In this document: positions 49,888 to 60,832 of the stretch, one piece after another | Position numbering within the stretch: position 1 is the stretch's first letter | How the letters are laid out: every line of letters begins with the position of its first letter | Assembly: GCA_001599935.1 (NCBI GenBank) | Contig: BCIJ01000019.1 | Span: 293,296 to 357,295 of the forward strand | DNA: 64,000 bases | From: Holtermannia corniformis | Taxonomy: Eukaryota; Basidiomycota; Tremellomycetes; Holtermanniales | Direction of reading: 5' to 3' | The notes under the pieces: generated by a model | The model's database searches: none | Seen by the model: only the letters and a program-made list of their open reading frames with translations | Told to the model about the DNA's origin: nothing | Program-made: the position numbers and the translations under genes

Positions 49888-51922
49888 CTACCGCCATGCC
49901 TCATCCTCACCGTCTTCAGCGAGCCCACCCCGCACAAGACCCCGAGGGCTCGCCATGCCCTCTTCAGTCCCCTCGTCGAGCTGATGCCGGAGCCACTTGA
50001 TCTGCTCCAGCAGCAAGTCTTCAAACGGCGGCTTGGACCCAGACTCGTCATCCGCGAGCGTGATCAGCGCCGCCACGCTGATCATGTCCTCGTCAGTGAC
50101 AGTATACTGCACCCGAAAAAACGCACAAGGCTTCTTTGAGGTAGGCAAACGAGAACCCATCCGTCTTGGCGGCGACCGTGTCGAGCAAGGCGTCGGGGAA
50201 GGACACGCGAGGCTTGTTGGCGAGTTTGCGCTGCCAGTATTCGGCGTAGAGCCGGCGCTCGGCCTTTCTCGGGTTGGGGAATGTACTGTAGCTGTCAGCA
50301 CAGCAGTCGAGTCGGTCTCGGAGCCAAATCTCAAAACGGTGCGCCCAACGAGAACCGAGCAACACGGATACAAGCGCTCGCGCAACACCATGAACGACCC
50401 CATCTCACCGCCGCCGATCCAAAACGTCGACTCACTACTTGCGGTCAAACCGCGACGGTCGGTTCGACAAAGCCGGATCCAGTTTATCAAAGTGGTTGGT
50501 CGTCCCAATCTATCCCTGCATCAGCCGCCTCGTCTCCTCGTCTCAGACTAACCAGCAACAGGCCATCGTTATCTTCCAGCCCGTCGACCTCGTTCAAGAA
50601 GAAGCTCCGGTTATTGTCCGTGATGAGCGAATCGAGGTCTTCGAGCACGAGGATGCACGGTGCTTCCTTGCGTGCGCGCGCAAAGATCATGCGGATGCCT
50701 ACGAGTCGTGAGCTCGGCACAGGGCGGCATCGCGGTCACGGACCGAGCTCATCGCCGCCGTAGGCTATGCAAGTTAGCACTGTAGTGATAGCCACGACGC
50801 GACGCACTATGGAAAGTCTTGACATAGAGCGTCGGGACCGCAGCCTGCTTCATGATTGCCTTCAACGAGATCGTCTTGCCGTTCCCAGGTGGCTGAAAGC
50901 ATCAGCCTCAGAGTCAGACTATAGCGTCGCACAGACGCACCCCTAGAAAGATGACGCCGCGCTTCCAAGGGACACCAAGCTCCTTGTACGTCTCCTCCGA
51001 CTTGAAAAAGCTCTTGTACTCTTTCTGCAACGCCGTCTTGAGGCCCGCATCGAGGATCACATCATCCCATGACGCCTAGAGCGTCAACATGCATAAGTGC
51101 AGATCGCAACACACCTTTTGAACAGCCTCCCACAGCTTGTGGTCCGGTCGCCACTGGGATTGATCGAATACCAGCACGGCCTCGAACAGCGACATAGTGA
51201 ATTCCGAGACTTGTAGCAAGAGATCGTCGGCTAGGCTGTAGCTTGGCTTTACTGGCGGCGAGTCTGGTGTGGTACGGAAAGCGTCGACAGGGAGGAGCGA
51301 GGGCTGATCGGTGATTAGGTGCCATTGCTGGATATAGTCGTATCCTTGCGTCCACTATGGTCCGTCCAGGTCAGTCTGCTCGTCGTATTCCCAGAGCGGC
51401 GCGCAACACACCGCCGCAAGGTAAGCCAGAATCTCCTTGCCGTTCCACTCAATCCTGTACGCCTTCCAGACGACCTGCTCTCCGACTTTGCCCGCGCCAT
51501 CACGCCGTCGCTCAGCCGGCACATAGACGTGTCTCGTCAGTTGACCCAACTCCGGCACGTCGGTTATCGTCAATCCGTGCTCACGCTTGGCCGCATAGGT
51601 GAACAGGCCAAACGTGGACGCTTGGGTCGTGACGAATGAAGCGTTTGGGTGGAGAGAGCGCAGGTGGTTGGCTAGCCAGGCGTCGTTCTGGACAGCGGGC
51701 AGGGAGACTGGGAGCTTTGATCAGGTGAGATGCGGGATGATGATGGCCAAGCTCACAGTGCTGAATGAACGCATCGTATCCAGCCGGTGGGGTCCCTTTG
51801 GCTGCTTGATCGCCTAGAACGAGCTGCTTCGGGGCATGCAACCAGCTACCTAGCACATCTGCAGTCACAGACTGTGCGAGTCCCAGAGCTACTGCCAGGA
51901 TCAACAAGCCCTTGAGCACCAT
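49888..51922 (-). CDS. AAA ATPase with N-terminal signal sequence
   Basis: The start MVLKGLLILAVALGLAQSVT is a signal peptide or signal anchor. A domain of about 270 residues follows (LPAVQNDAWLANHLRSLHP, NGKEILAYLAAW, YDYIQQWHLI, VSEFTMSLFEAVLVFDQSQW) that I do not recognise beyond its presence in fungal AAA proteins. The AAA core is complete: SWDDVILDAGLKTALQKEYK, VIFLGPPGNGKTISLKAIM (Walker A), CILVLEDLDSLITDNNRSFF (Walker B), LNEVDGLEDNDGLLLIGTTN, FDKLDPALSNRPSRFDRKF (sensor and Arg finger). It ends in a hydrophilic acidic tail. The core resembles Bcs1/CDC48-type ATPases. The hydrophobic start suggests anchoring in a membrane with the core in the cytosol or another compartment. About eight introns. 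Confidence 0.75.
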
Positions 51923-52018
51923 CGTGGATGTCTCACAGACACAGTCGAACGCTCTCACGTCGGTTCAAGCTTGCAGCACCGTCGTCTGATCCCCACGTGG
52001 TCGCTGGTACAAGATGCA

Positions 52019-53275
52019 TCACTGCTTGCTGCCAATGAGCGTACTGAGCACAGCCGAGAGGTTACTGTTGGTCTGCTTGTTCTGCGCTACAGCCTGGCTA
52101 TAGCGCAGACCCCTGCCGAGCTCCATCCCGCGGTTGAGCAGACCGCCCGGTGGCCCAGGCTTCTTGCGCTCCTTTGCGACCCACTCGCGTGACCCGATCG
52201 CCGGCTCATCCGAGTCCTCGGCCGCGCGTACACGCATCTCGAACCTAAAGCTGTCAAGAGGCTTGGCCAGCTTGGCTTGCGAGACGATGCGCGTATCGGC
52301 CATGTTGCGCGGGTTGATGGTCGGTCGACCGAGACCAACGACCGTAGGCGCAGCTTGCGTCTCTGCAGTCTCGACCACATATTCGCCACGGCCGACCGTG
52401 GTATCCTCGCCGGAAAAGTCCATCGAGATATCGCCATGACCGGGCTTGTTGGCCATTTGCGCCGTGAGACCACCGAGGCCGACGACCCAATCGGCGTTGG
52501 TGCCGCCGAGATAGTCGCGCGCTCGCTGTTGAAGCTGAGCACTGCGCGACTGTTGGTTGAAGACGCGGCCGGGGACAGAACCGATACTGAGCGGAGTGGA
52601 AGAGTATGCCAGACCCTGAGCCGAGTGTGGCCGGGCATGCAGCTGGGTCGATTCGGGTTTCACGAGCGTCTCGCTCGTAAGCGACGTCTGCAAGCGGGCG
52701 ACCTCGCCAGGCTCGGCATATCTCGAGCGCGAGTGCCGAAGCAACGTGAACGCGCTGTCTGACGCCGCCGCCTCGTCCTTTCGCCGCACTTTTTCTTGAA
52801 GCTCCTGCTTGAAGGACGCTCGCTGCGCACGCAGGCTCTCGAGGTAGCGTCCAAACTGGCGCGGCGACATTGATTCGACGTCTGGCATGAGTTCACGCCC
52901 TTCGGCCGAGACCTCGGCGTCCGTCACGGGCGTTGTGCCCAAGCCAGCACGCTCCGCCATTTTGGGAGCCTCTACGACCTTTGACGCCCATCGAACTCGC
53001 CCATCACCCCAGCGCTCAATGAAGCGAGCCTCATTTTCTCCAGACTGCCAGTCGCAGCCGAGCCCGGCGCCGGCATCAAGCGACTTGACTTTGATGTAGC
53101 GCGCTCGTTTCGAGTGGATCGCGTACTTGAGACCGTATTCTGAAGAGCGCGGAGACACGGTCGAGGATGAGGAAGGGGTAGTGGGTTGGGCAGAAGCGTA
53201 GACGCGGGTGATCAGAGGGTCGTACGTCGCAAACGCGGAACGCCGGAGGAGCTGGGGAAACGTCGGTGCCGACAT
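52019..53275 (-). CDS. MRP51: Mitochondrial small-subunit ribosomal protein Mrp51 (bS1m)
   Basis: Component of the mitochondrial small ribosomal subunit, linked in yeast to initiation on COX2 and COX3 mRNAs. A single exon reads MSAPTFPQLLRRSAFATYDP, then EYGLKYAIHSKRARYIKVKS and GENEARFIERWGDGRVRW, the conserved Mrp51 N-terminal parts. The middle is charged (SPRQFGRYLESLRAQRASFK), and the end has TNADWVVGLGGLTAQM, GREWVAKER-like sequence and GLLNRGMELGRGL. The ATG at 53275 is chosen over an in-frame ATG at 53329 because the longer start lacks similarity and would lie after a possible TATATA near 53505. One of the few intronless genes here. Confidence 0.75.
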   Translation of the reverse strand: MSAPTFPQLLRRSAFATYDPLITRVYASAQPTTPSSSSTVSPRSSEYGLKYAIHSKRARYIKVKSLDAGAGLGCDWQSGENEARFIERWGDGRVRWASKVVEAPKMAERAGLGTTPVTDAEVSAEGRELMPDVESMSPRQFGRYLESLRAQRASFKQELQEKVRRKDEAAASDSAFTLLRHSRSRYAEPGEVARLQTSLTSETLVKPESTQLHARPHSAQGLAYSSTPLSIGSVPGRVFNQQSRSAQLQQRARDYLGGTNADWVVGLGGLTAQMANKPGHGDISMDFSGEDTTVGRGEYVVETAETQAAPTVVGLGRPTINPRNMADTRIVSQAKLAKPLDSFRFEMRVRAAEDSDEPAIGSREWVAKERKKPGPPGGLLNRGMELGRGLRYSQAVAQNKQTNSNLSAVLSTLIGSKQ

Positions 53276-53953
53276 GCTGAGGGCGATCAGCTCATGTGCC
53301 AACAAGGCGTGGCCGCCATGTATACCCAAACAGGAGATAACTCACCTTGCGCAACCCACTGTATCCCTCGAGGACTCGTCTGCCTGTGCTGTCGGTTGCC
53401 AGCGCCGTCCTCGGTGATCTCGACTTTGCAGCAAGCCTAAGCGCAAGGCGTAACAGCGGAAGTAAATCACGACGGCGAAACTCGCGGAGCAATTTGAGGG
53501 GTATATAGACTTGCACGGCGGCTTCGGTTTCGATGCATCGGCTTGCGCAAATTCCTCCTTCTCATACCCCGTCGATCCCTTCACAGGTCGTATCGACAGC
53601 TACCGAGTAGGGGGCCAGACACGCGACCGCGATTGAATTGTGCGGCCTTTTTTTCCTGGAAAACTCTGCGCGTGGGATCTCGGTCTCACTGCGCGGGTTG
53701 ACGGGGGGAGGTCGCCGGCTCTGCTCAATTAAAACAACCGTGTGGAGATTGCAAGGTCGATGAGGGACGGTCACCTATGGGCAGCCACAGTTTGCATGTA
53801 GTCTAGTTGGGTAGTGATGCGATCAGTCATGTCAGCTTTGGCCGCTTGCATCCTTGTGTAGCGTCATTCACGGACAGAAGCCCTTGTTGCGCTATGTCCA
53901 GCTCTAGATATGCAAGACAACGTCTGTCTAATGATACAACTCGGTCCATTGCT
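53276..53953. other. Gap between MRP51 start and the DOA4-like stop
   Basis: 678 bp. TATATA on the minus strand at about 53502-53507, roughly 230 bp before the MRP51 ATG, suggests a promoter. Minus-strand frames here (for example one starting MKGSTGYEKEEFAQADAS) can be partly joined by introns but do not lead in phase into MRP51 and show no domain. Confidence 0.4.
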
Positions 53954-56900
53954 TCACCAAGCACGCACACGCTTGTAGAATAGCAGATACGCCGGCCGTG
54001 ACTGTACCGAGTCGTCAGCAGCCTCACAATCCATCGCGAGACAACGCACCACCACGTCCCTTTCCTGCGCTCTCGTAATCTTGCTGTCCTCGCAAAACAT
54101 CCAGCCCTTTGACGAGTTGACAAACGCCGTGTCTGTTCCGCATCAGCTCGGTCCTGACGCGACCACGGCAAACTCACAGTGGCCACTGCTCAGACTGCCC
54201 ATATGGTTCGAGACGCCGTACAAGTCATATTTGAATGGCCCAATCTGCGTCCTCGGGTCCTCCAGCTCCGGTCGGTACTGACCCGGCTGGGCGAGCGGCA
54301 GACTGGAAGGCAGGTAACGGGTGAGATCCAGCCCCTTGACGGGGAAGATGACGGGCGTCTCAGACTTGTCCCAGAACACGCCGTTTTTCGTCGAGAAGCG
54401 TTTGAGCTGGATCAGCAGGACGGGCGGGAGGCGCGAGATGGTGAGCGTCTTTGATGTTCGTCGAGGGACCCTGCAGCGTGGGCAGTTCCTACAGCGATCA
54501 GCAGAGTTTGATCAATGTCGAGGCAAGACGTACCATGCCTCGGGACCCTCCATGATCTCAACCTTGACAAACTCGTCAATCAGCTGCTGGAGCACAACCT
54601 TGCTCTTCGCCATTGGCACAGGCAGCGCAAGATACATGAACGCATCGTACGTCGTAGACGTCTGAGGCGCACGCCGTCAGCCCCGCACAGCCGCTCCAGG
54701 ACCATCACCCACCTTGTGGCAAGTCAGACACTCGAGCCGGTTCCGATACTGCCCCTGGAACAAGTCGACGATCAAACTGTCGTTGCGCATCTTGTAAATC
54801 TTCCATTCATTCTCCGACGCGACCTCGGGCGGCAGCGTCTCGAGCGCTGCTTCCCGCTCGGGCGTCATCTCGACCGGCGCCGGCTTGTGCTGGATCCGGT
54901 TCAGATCCTCGTGCAAGCCATCGAGCACAAAGCTGAGAAACTCTTGCGAATCGTGTTGGTCGGTGCCGGAGAACTGGGGTGCATATGTCGTGATGGATTT
55001 CTGTGGGCATCAGCTTGCCTCTGGGCACGGCGCAGTGAACCTACACGGAAAGTAATGGGCGACAGGAAAGCGTAGCTCTCTTGCCACAATGCCGAGATGA
55101 GCTCGGCAAAGGCGTTGGCGAGGTTGCCTTTGGTGCCGAGTGGGTTGTGAACATTGATGGATCGCTTGTAGCGGCCGTCTATAGTCTGTCAGTACGCCCT
55201 CATACGATGGCGGAAGAACCGCACCTAGGAAGAAGCGGGCAAACGGGAATGTGGCGCTCAAGCATTGCAGAGTCGAGTTCATGTAGCAAGTACTGTCCAA
55301 AGTCAGTCCACCACAAAAGCTAGCAATAGCGCAACGCACTTGCCAAGATTCTTGAGACCCGACATGCCGAGCGCAATGTCGTTCCAATATCTCATGTCCT
55401 CGCCGTTCGGCAGCACGCCCATTGCGTCCATCGACATGATTGACTGGCTTCGCGGCAGAGACGACCGCGGCTCGTGTCGTTCCAACGCATGACTCGCAGC
55501 GGCTGGCGGCGGCTGGGGGATCTTGGTGAGTGGGTGAGCTTGCGGGTAGTCGAGAGATGACTTGGCCGTCGGCGGCTGAGGAGACGAATAGCCCGAGTAG
55601 GCTTGGTTGTGCTGTTCGACGTAGTCGGATCGCCGGCGCGCCATCGGACCAGGGTTAATGGATGCTTGCGGTGGAGGCGCGACCAAAGTAGGAGAGCCAT
55701 AGGTGGATTGCGGGGCATACGAGGACAGAGATGACGACGAGCCGTGAGGGTGACGAAGAGGAGCACTCGAGGGATGCGATCGGGATGGCGGCGACGAGAC
55801 ATTGTGCCCGGTGTAGGACGTCTCCCCAGTCATCGACTGTGGCTGATACACGTTGAACTATGCCGCGTCAGTGTTCGCTACTCGAGTACGTTGCCGACAC
55901 GTACGCTTTCAGTGATGTTCTTGGCGTATGCTGATGATTGGTACACGGTTGCGTCTCGGTTCTGCCGCTTGGACGAGAGCTCCAACGGCATGCCCCCATT
56001 CGACGGTGGACGCGGACTGGAGGCGTCAACACCACCTTTTCAGCGTGCGCATGACTCACATAGCAACGTTGGCAGCCGCGCCATCAACCATACTCCGTGG
56101 ATTGTACGGTCTGCTGGAACCACCTTGTGCTTGCACAGCCCGTTTGGCCTCTTTCTCCTTGAGCATCCGCGTCCAAGCCCGATAACCGCCCGTCAACATG
56201 ACCGGACTTCGTTGCAAGGTTTTGGTGTACTCGTTTTCGTACAGGACCCTGAACAGGACCGAGATGGCGGTAGGGAGATGGCTCTTGGTCGGTACAGTCT
56301 TGGATGCGTGATCGTAGATGACCACCAGATCGAAGCGCTGTCGATCGAGGAAAGCCTTGTGCTGCTCGGGTGGAGACAGCGATAGAGCGTCCTCCAGCTT
56401 GGACGAGGTGAGACTGCACGGCATCAGCATAGGCCTCTATCAACGTGAAAACTAACCCTTCTCGTGACAGCACTGTTGGATCGACCCAGACTGTCTGATT
56501 CCGCCCAGAGGTACCTCTCAGGTTGTGTCCCACGTAATCATCCTCGAACTCGTCCTGAGTTCTCGCATCGAGCAGTAGTACGTCGAGTGTCGGATCCATG
56601 AGGTAATGCCGCAGCATCGACGGTTCAACCGCATTGCTGAACGGCAGTTGCGTCTTGATGATTGATTTCGTAGCCACTTCTGGTGTGGGAGCGGGAAGAG
56701 GTCGCGGTGTAGGAAAGTCAATCGGGGGTGAAGATCTTTGCTCGGATCCATCCTGTGTCCGGCGTGGTACTGGAGACGATGCTTCACCGTCTAGTCCCAA
56801 CCCATGGTCGCTCGCTAGCCCCATGTTCGCTCCACCTCCAGACGGTCCTCCAACCATCGGCGAGCTTGCAGGTCGTGTGATCTCGACATTGAAACTTGCG

Positions 56901-58419
56901 ATCGGGGGCTGTACTGGAGAAACACGGTTTTCTACCCGAGGGTCCACTGTGGCTCGAGATGGCGGCGGTGGAAGCTCGCGTGCTCCAGCAGGCTTGGCTC
57001 CAGGTTTCGACGTCGGAGCAGACGGCAGGCTAGGCAGCGACGTGGGAACCGAGGGAAAGGATAGCGACGGCGTCTCGTCCTCGTCAATGGTCGGGTGGGA
57101 CCGACTGGATCCGCCCGTTAGTTGGCCATCAGGCAAAGGCAGGCCTTCGATGCCATGACTCGGTGATGCAACCGACATGTCGTCAAAACGCTTGCCAAAG
57201 TCTGATAGGCTCGGAAACGCTGTTGAAAATGACGCCAGGTCGTCTTCCTCTGCCGGGGCGGCAAGTGATGGCGAGCGGTCCTTTGGCAGATTGCCGGGAC
57301 TTTTGGGTGGTTGCGGCATGTCTGGAGACCAGGGTGTATTGGGAAAGCTGGGGAGGGACGGAGACGAGCGATGGTAGAGATTATTATGGTGCTGACCAAC
57401 AGTGGGAGGTGATGCATATTGTGACGGTTTCGGTTTCGGTTGGGGCGGTTGCAAGGACGGTTTCTCATCTTGAGGTGAATGGGGATTGGGAAAGGTGGAT
57501 GAAGATGATGCGGTCCGCGGTGGTGACGGCGGACCAGAGTGAGAAGAGCCAGCAGTGATATGCGGTGTCAAGATGGGCGTTGGTGGATTGGAGCGAGAGT
57601 TCTCGCGACTCCGGGTCCCATGACCCGAGTGGTTTGATTGTAGCGAATGGAGGGATGAACCGGTGGTTGACGGCTTGACTGGCTGAGCCGTTCCATTTGC
57701 AGTTGCTGATGGTGCTGGAAGTGGCCGTATTGACAAGTCCCGCTTCGAATTGCTAGGTCCAGCACTCGCCGCCCCCTGATGCCTCGCCACCCCGTAATTG
57801 CCAGCGCCGCCTGTCAGGGTAGGCACTGTAGGCGATCCCTGCGAGAGATCCCGGCTAACTCTCTTGCTTTGGCTGTCGACAGTCATGCCTTTGCCCTGCA
57901 GTGCTCGCATGCGATCCGCAATGGAGCCCATCGATGAGGTGTCTGTCCGTGGAGGCGAGGACGAACTGCGGAGATCAGCAAGCGTCTGGTCACAAAGAAA
58001 CAACTGACCCATTCGTGTGCTCTATCGGCCTGTCCTTGAGCTCCGACTTGAGAGCCTGCACCTTGTCGACGAGAAAGTTGAACGTCTAGGATCGCTACGT
58101 CAGCACCGCAGTCGAGCCAGGCCAAGCCAGCGCAGTCACGCACGGCTCTGAAGTCGCCAGCGATCCGCTGCATCCGCGGGTCCTTCTTCACCTCTTGCGC
58201 ATCTCTAAGCGATGCGAAGGTCTGATAGCTGATCAGAGCCTTGGTATAGTTGATGTACGTCTCCTCTCGTTTGCCCGTGCGCTCGGCCGTTTCCGCCAGC
58301 GTGCGGTAATGCTGAGCTTCCTCGAGCCACCATTTGCCTGGCTGCTGCGTCTTGTCAGGCAGTGCTTTTGCTATCGAGCTCTGCAAGGCCGCGAACGGGG
58401 TCGAGGACAGCGAGGTCAT
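53954..58419 (-). CDS. DOA4: Ubiquitin-specific protease, DOA4/USP8-like
   Basis: Deubiquitinase likely acting on endosomal ESCRT cargo. The N-terminus (WWLEEAQHYRTLAETAERTG, EETYINYTKALISYQTFAS) is a USP8/MIT-type helical domain. A long Ser/Pro-rich region follows, then a rhodanese domain (LMDPTLDVLLLDARTQDEFE, RQRFDLVVIYDHAS, SPVMLTGGYRAWTRML). The protease part reads GLKNLGNTCYMNSTLQCLSA with the catalytic Cys, SGTDQHDSQEFLSFVLDGLH, YRNRLECLTCHK, APVPMAK-like sequence, WNCPRCR with zinc cysteines, LPPVLLIQLKRF, and SSGHYTAFVNS with the catalytic His. The end is SRPAYLLFYKRVRAW. Helical domain, rhodanese and USP in this order is the Doa4/Ubp5/USP8 architecture. About 15 introns. Confidence 0.9.
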
Positions 58420-59209
58420 GACGGCTGTTGGCTGCTGTCAAAGTGATCGACTCGGCGACACTGGCCACTCGCGACGTCCCTCTTTTCAAGCACGATGGAC
58501 AGGTCCTCGCTGGGTCTCCTTGGCGTACTCTGACTGTCGCTGTGCTTGTGTACCGTCGGCGGCAGTGCTACGGCGCGTTGGACGCTACGGTGGCCCGCGA
58601 GTCCCAGGAATGAATCAGATTCCGTTCGCGTCGCGCATTGTCCCAGCCAAATTTCAGTAGATTGGGTACACCAACAACAGCGCTTTCAAACATGCTACAG
58701 CGTCAAAGATGAGTGCTGCAGATGCATGCAAATGATCTGAGCAGAGCTATATACTCCAATGGGGATGAAACGCTCTCCGAGACGTACCAGACAAGCAAAC
58801 AAAACACCGTATTTCATGTGTCCAACTGAACGCCGTCTGGTCAGTCACATGACTAAACTTGATGCGCTGAGTCACATGACCTCGGTCGGTGCCACGTGAC
58901 ATTGCTTGCCTAGACACCGAGCTTCTGACATAACGGTCCGACATCAACCGTTAGTCTTGTAGTGCATGCCTAACCCGGTTGAGCAAGCGAATCTTGATGC
59001 GCCTTCAACTTGTATCTGACCAGCTCTGAGCTGTACCAGTTTAGTCTGTGAGCCTGTAGCTACTATTTGCATGCAGTAAGATACCTCAACGTGCTATATT
59101 AAGTGAGTTGTAGCGCTTCCTAGTTTGTTGCGGCGAGCGGAATCTGAATTCATCCTGGCTCACCTCTCCCTGCGCCCAACTTCTACATGCATGATCATCC
59201 CACGGCGCA
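58420..59209. promoter_or_regulatory. Divergent promoter region between DOA4-like and VanZ-like genes
   Basis: 790 bp between two divergent starts. A cluster of three E-box-type sites lies at 58844-58900. Open frames near 58430-58740 on the plus strand have no domain and no consistent joins. Confidence 0.5.
58844..58900. promoter_or_regulatory. Cluster of three bHLH-type (E-box) sites
   Basis: GTCACATGAC occurs twice (58844-58853 and 58871-58880) and GCCACGTGAC once (58891-58900). The flanking TCAC(A/G)TGAC context is that of bHLH or bHLH-leucine-zipper factors such as Cbf1, Sre1 or USF/TFE types. It lies about 430 bp from the DOA4-like ATG and 310 bp from the VanZ-like ATG, so either or both could be controlled. 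The cluster is seen directly; factor and target are inferred. Confidence 0.55.
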
Positions 59210-60154
59210 ATGAGCTACCCTCACCCGCATGCGATGCTCGAGCAGCTCCAATACAAGGTCAGCGATGTCCTGCTACAGAGCTGGCCGCTCAAGGATCTGC
59301 CGCTGCGAATCCGACCGGTAAGTGAGCGTCCGTGCGTCCGAGCGTGCTTACAGTGTCTCTGGCAGGCCATGGTCTTCCTGACGGCGGCATGGCTGCTCTT
59401 CCTAGCTTTCCTCGGCTTTGCACCGCTGCCAGAGCTCGCGGTCAATGACAAAGTGCTGCACTTCTTCGGGGTGAGCGACGTCAACATGCAGAGTGGCAAA
59501 CTTTGGTTGACATCATCAGCTGGGTATAGCAACGGCACTGCTGTATTGGATCCTCGAGGTACCCGAGTGTGTGACAGCAACTAGAGATCGTCACACTACC
59601 AGGCTGACCATCAAAGAGGACCGCAAAGGCGGATATGGTATGTCAGGAGGGCGCCGCTGCTCCTGACATTGCTCGTTGGCTTTTTCTGCGGCGGCCTCGT
59701 CAGCGAAGTCTTGCAGAGCTTTCTGCCGGTCAGTTGGGGCATGCCTGTCGTATGGACAACACTGTCGAGGCTGATCTGATGCCCAGTGGAAGACGTTTCA
59801 GTTTGGAGATGTCGTGGTACGTTGCGTGTCACTTAGGTCGAATGCCAGACTGACTCTGGCGGTCAGGCCAATCTTCTTGGCTCATCACTCGCACTGTACC
59901 TCTCGCACCTACTCGCCAAGCGCCGACGCCATCGTCAGACGGTATCACTCTATGCGCCTGTACAGCCGCTTTCGACGAGTTCACAGGCGACATATCGAGA
60001 CGTCACACAGCAGCTCGCTGATGCCGAAAGTGGCCAACAAGGGCGCAAAGATGATATCTGGGACCATGAGGATGAGGAAGACGACCATGCCCACGCAACC
60101 GCGGGCGGTGCCACGTTCACGTTGGGAGACGAAGACGGGGATGATAGACGGTGA
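59210..60154 (+). CDS. VanZ-like multi-pass membrane protein
   Basis: Spliced start MSYPHPHAMLEQLQYKVSDV, then helices AMVFLTAAWLLFLAFLGFAP, NDKVLHFFGLGIATALLYWI, APLLLTLLVGFFCGGLVSEV with LQSFLP, and WKTFQFGDVVANLLGSSLAL. DKxxHFxxF near the first loop, SE-LQ-FLP and F-D---N--G are the signature of the VanZ-like family, whose bacterial founder gives teicoplanin resistance. Fungal members have no known function. The C-terminus is a hydrophilic tail rich in Asp, Glu and His. Five introns, each joining in phase; the third joins EVPE to GPQRRIWYVRR. The stop is 33 bp from the stop of the convergent small gene at 60188. Confidence 0.75.
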
Positions 60155-60187
60155 CATGTATGTATGTAATGACGCATTCGAGCTCTA

Positions 60188-60541
60188 CTACGGTGCAGTG
60201 CCACTGCTGACAGCAGATGTTGCGAAGTCGGCGCGTAGCTGCTCGAAGATACCGAGTAGCACCGACGCCACTGTCGTTGCGCTGTTTTCATCCCAATTCG
60301 ACGTTCTTGTCGGCAAGTGTGAATGCAGAATCTGGCCGAAGTCTGATCCCCACTTGTCTCGGGGGAACAGAGCTGTAACCAGAGCCTCTCCGTGTGTTTG
60401 GAAGAGAGGGGCCACGCGCAATACCGAGTGTTTCATCATATCACGGTTGCCGATTGCCGTGTGGAAGGAACAAAGCGTCTCTGCCGCAGCGAAGTTGACA
60501 TCACCGAAGCACTTTTCGTGGACGGCTGGGACTGATGACAT
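60188..60541 (-). CDS. Orphan small protein, tandem paralogue A
   Basis: A single exon of 117 residues, MSSVPAVHEKCFGDVNFAAA and onward, with no recognised family, signal peptide or membrane segment. It shares a pattern with the next gene on the same strand: ML/MQ-V-PLFQ-HG--LV----P---W---F. Here this reads VLRVAPLFQTHGEALVTALF, PRDKWGSDFGQIL. The second half (ATTVASVLLGIFEQLRADF) also aligns with its neighbour (GALAVACAVFDIYKRDEW). About 30 percent identity by eye, mostly helical by composition. The conservation between two copies is evidence that the frame is real despite a longer open frame on the other strand. Confidence 0.55.
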   Translation of the reverse strand: MSSVPAVHEKCFGDVNFAAAETLCSFHTAIGNRDMMKHSVLRVAPLFQTHGEALVTALFPRDKWGSDFGQILHSHLPTRTSNWDENSATTVASVLLGIFEQLRADFATSAVSSGTAP

Positions 60542-60832
60542 GGTGGATGCGTTGATGGCCGGGGAAGAGGCGCGTAGTAGGTTTATATGTCTTCCGTGCT
60601 CCTTTCGGGTGGTAGATCTACCGCCTTCGTATCAGAACGCCGCGGGCCTTGAATCTACAAAAGGAAGCAAACCTCCTGGGAGCGACGAGGAAGCCGCACA
60701 AGTAGGTAGAGCGTTTCAGGCAGGCTGGGTGTCGTGCTGCCTCTCCTTTACGCCACGCATCTTGACAGCTATGAAAGGATCTCGAAAGCGAAGGCGAGGT
60801 GCATAACCTCACGATGATCATAACGACTAGTA

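Noticed and set aside
53342..53584. Small minus-strand exons upstream of MRP51
   Set aside because: Splice-like joins exist, but the last exon does not enter the MRP51 frame. A TATATA inside the region suggests promoter instead.
59814..60806. 330-codon open frame on the plus strand
   Set aside because: It overlaps the VanZ-like coding exons in another frame and is antisense to paralogue A. No domain, and composition is that of a shadow frame.
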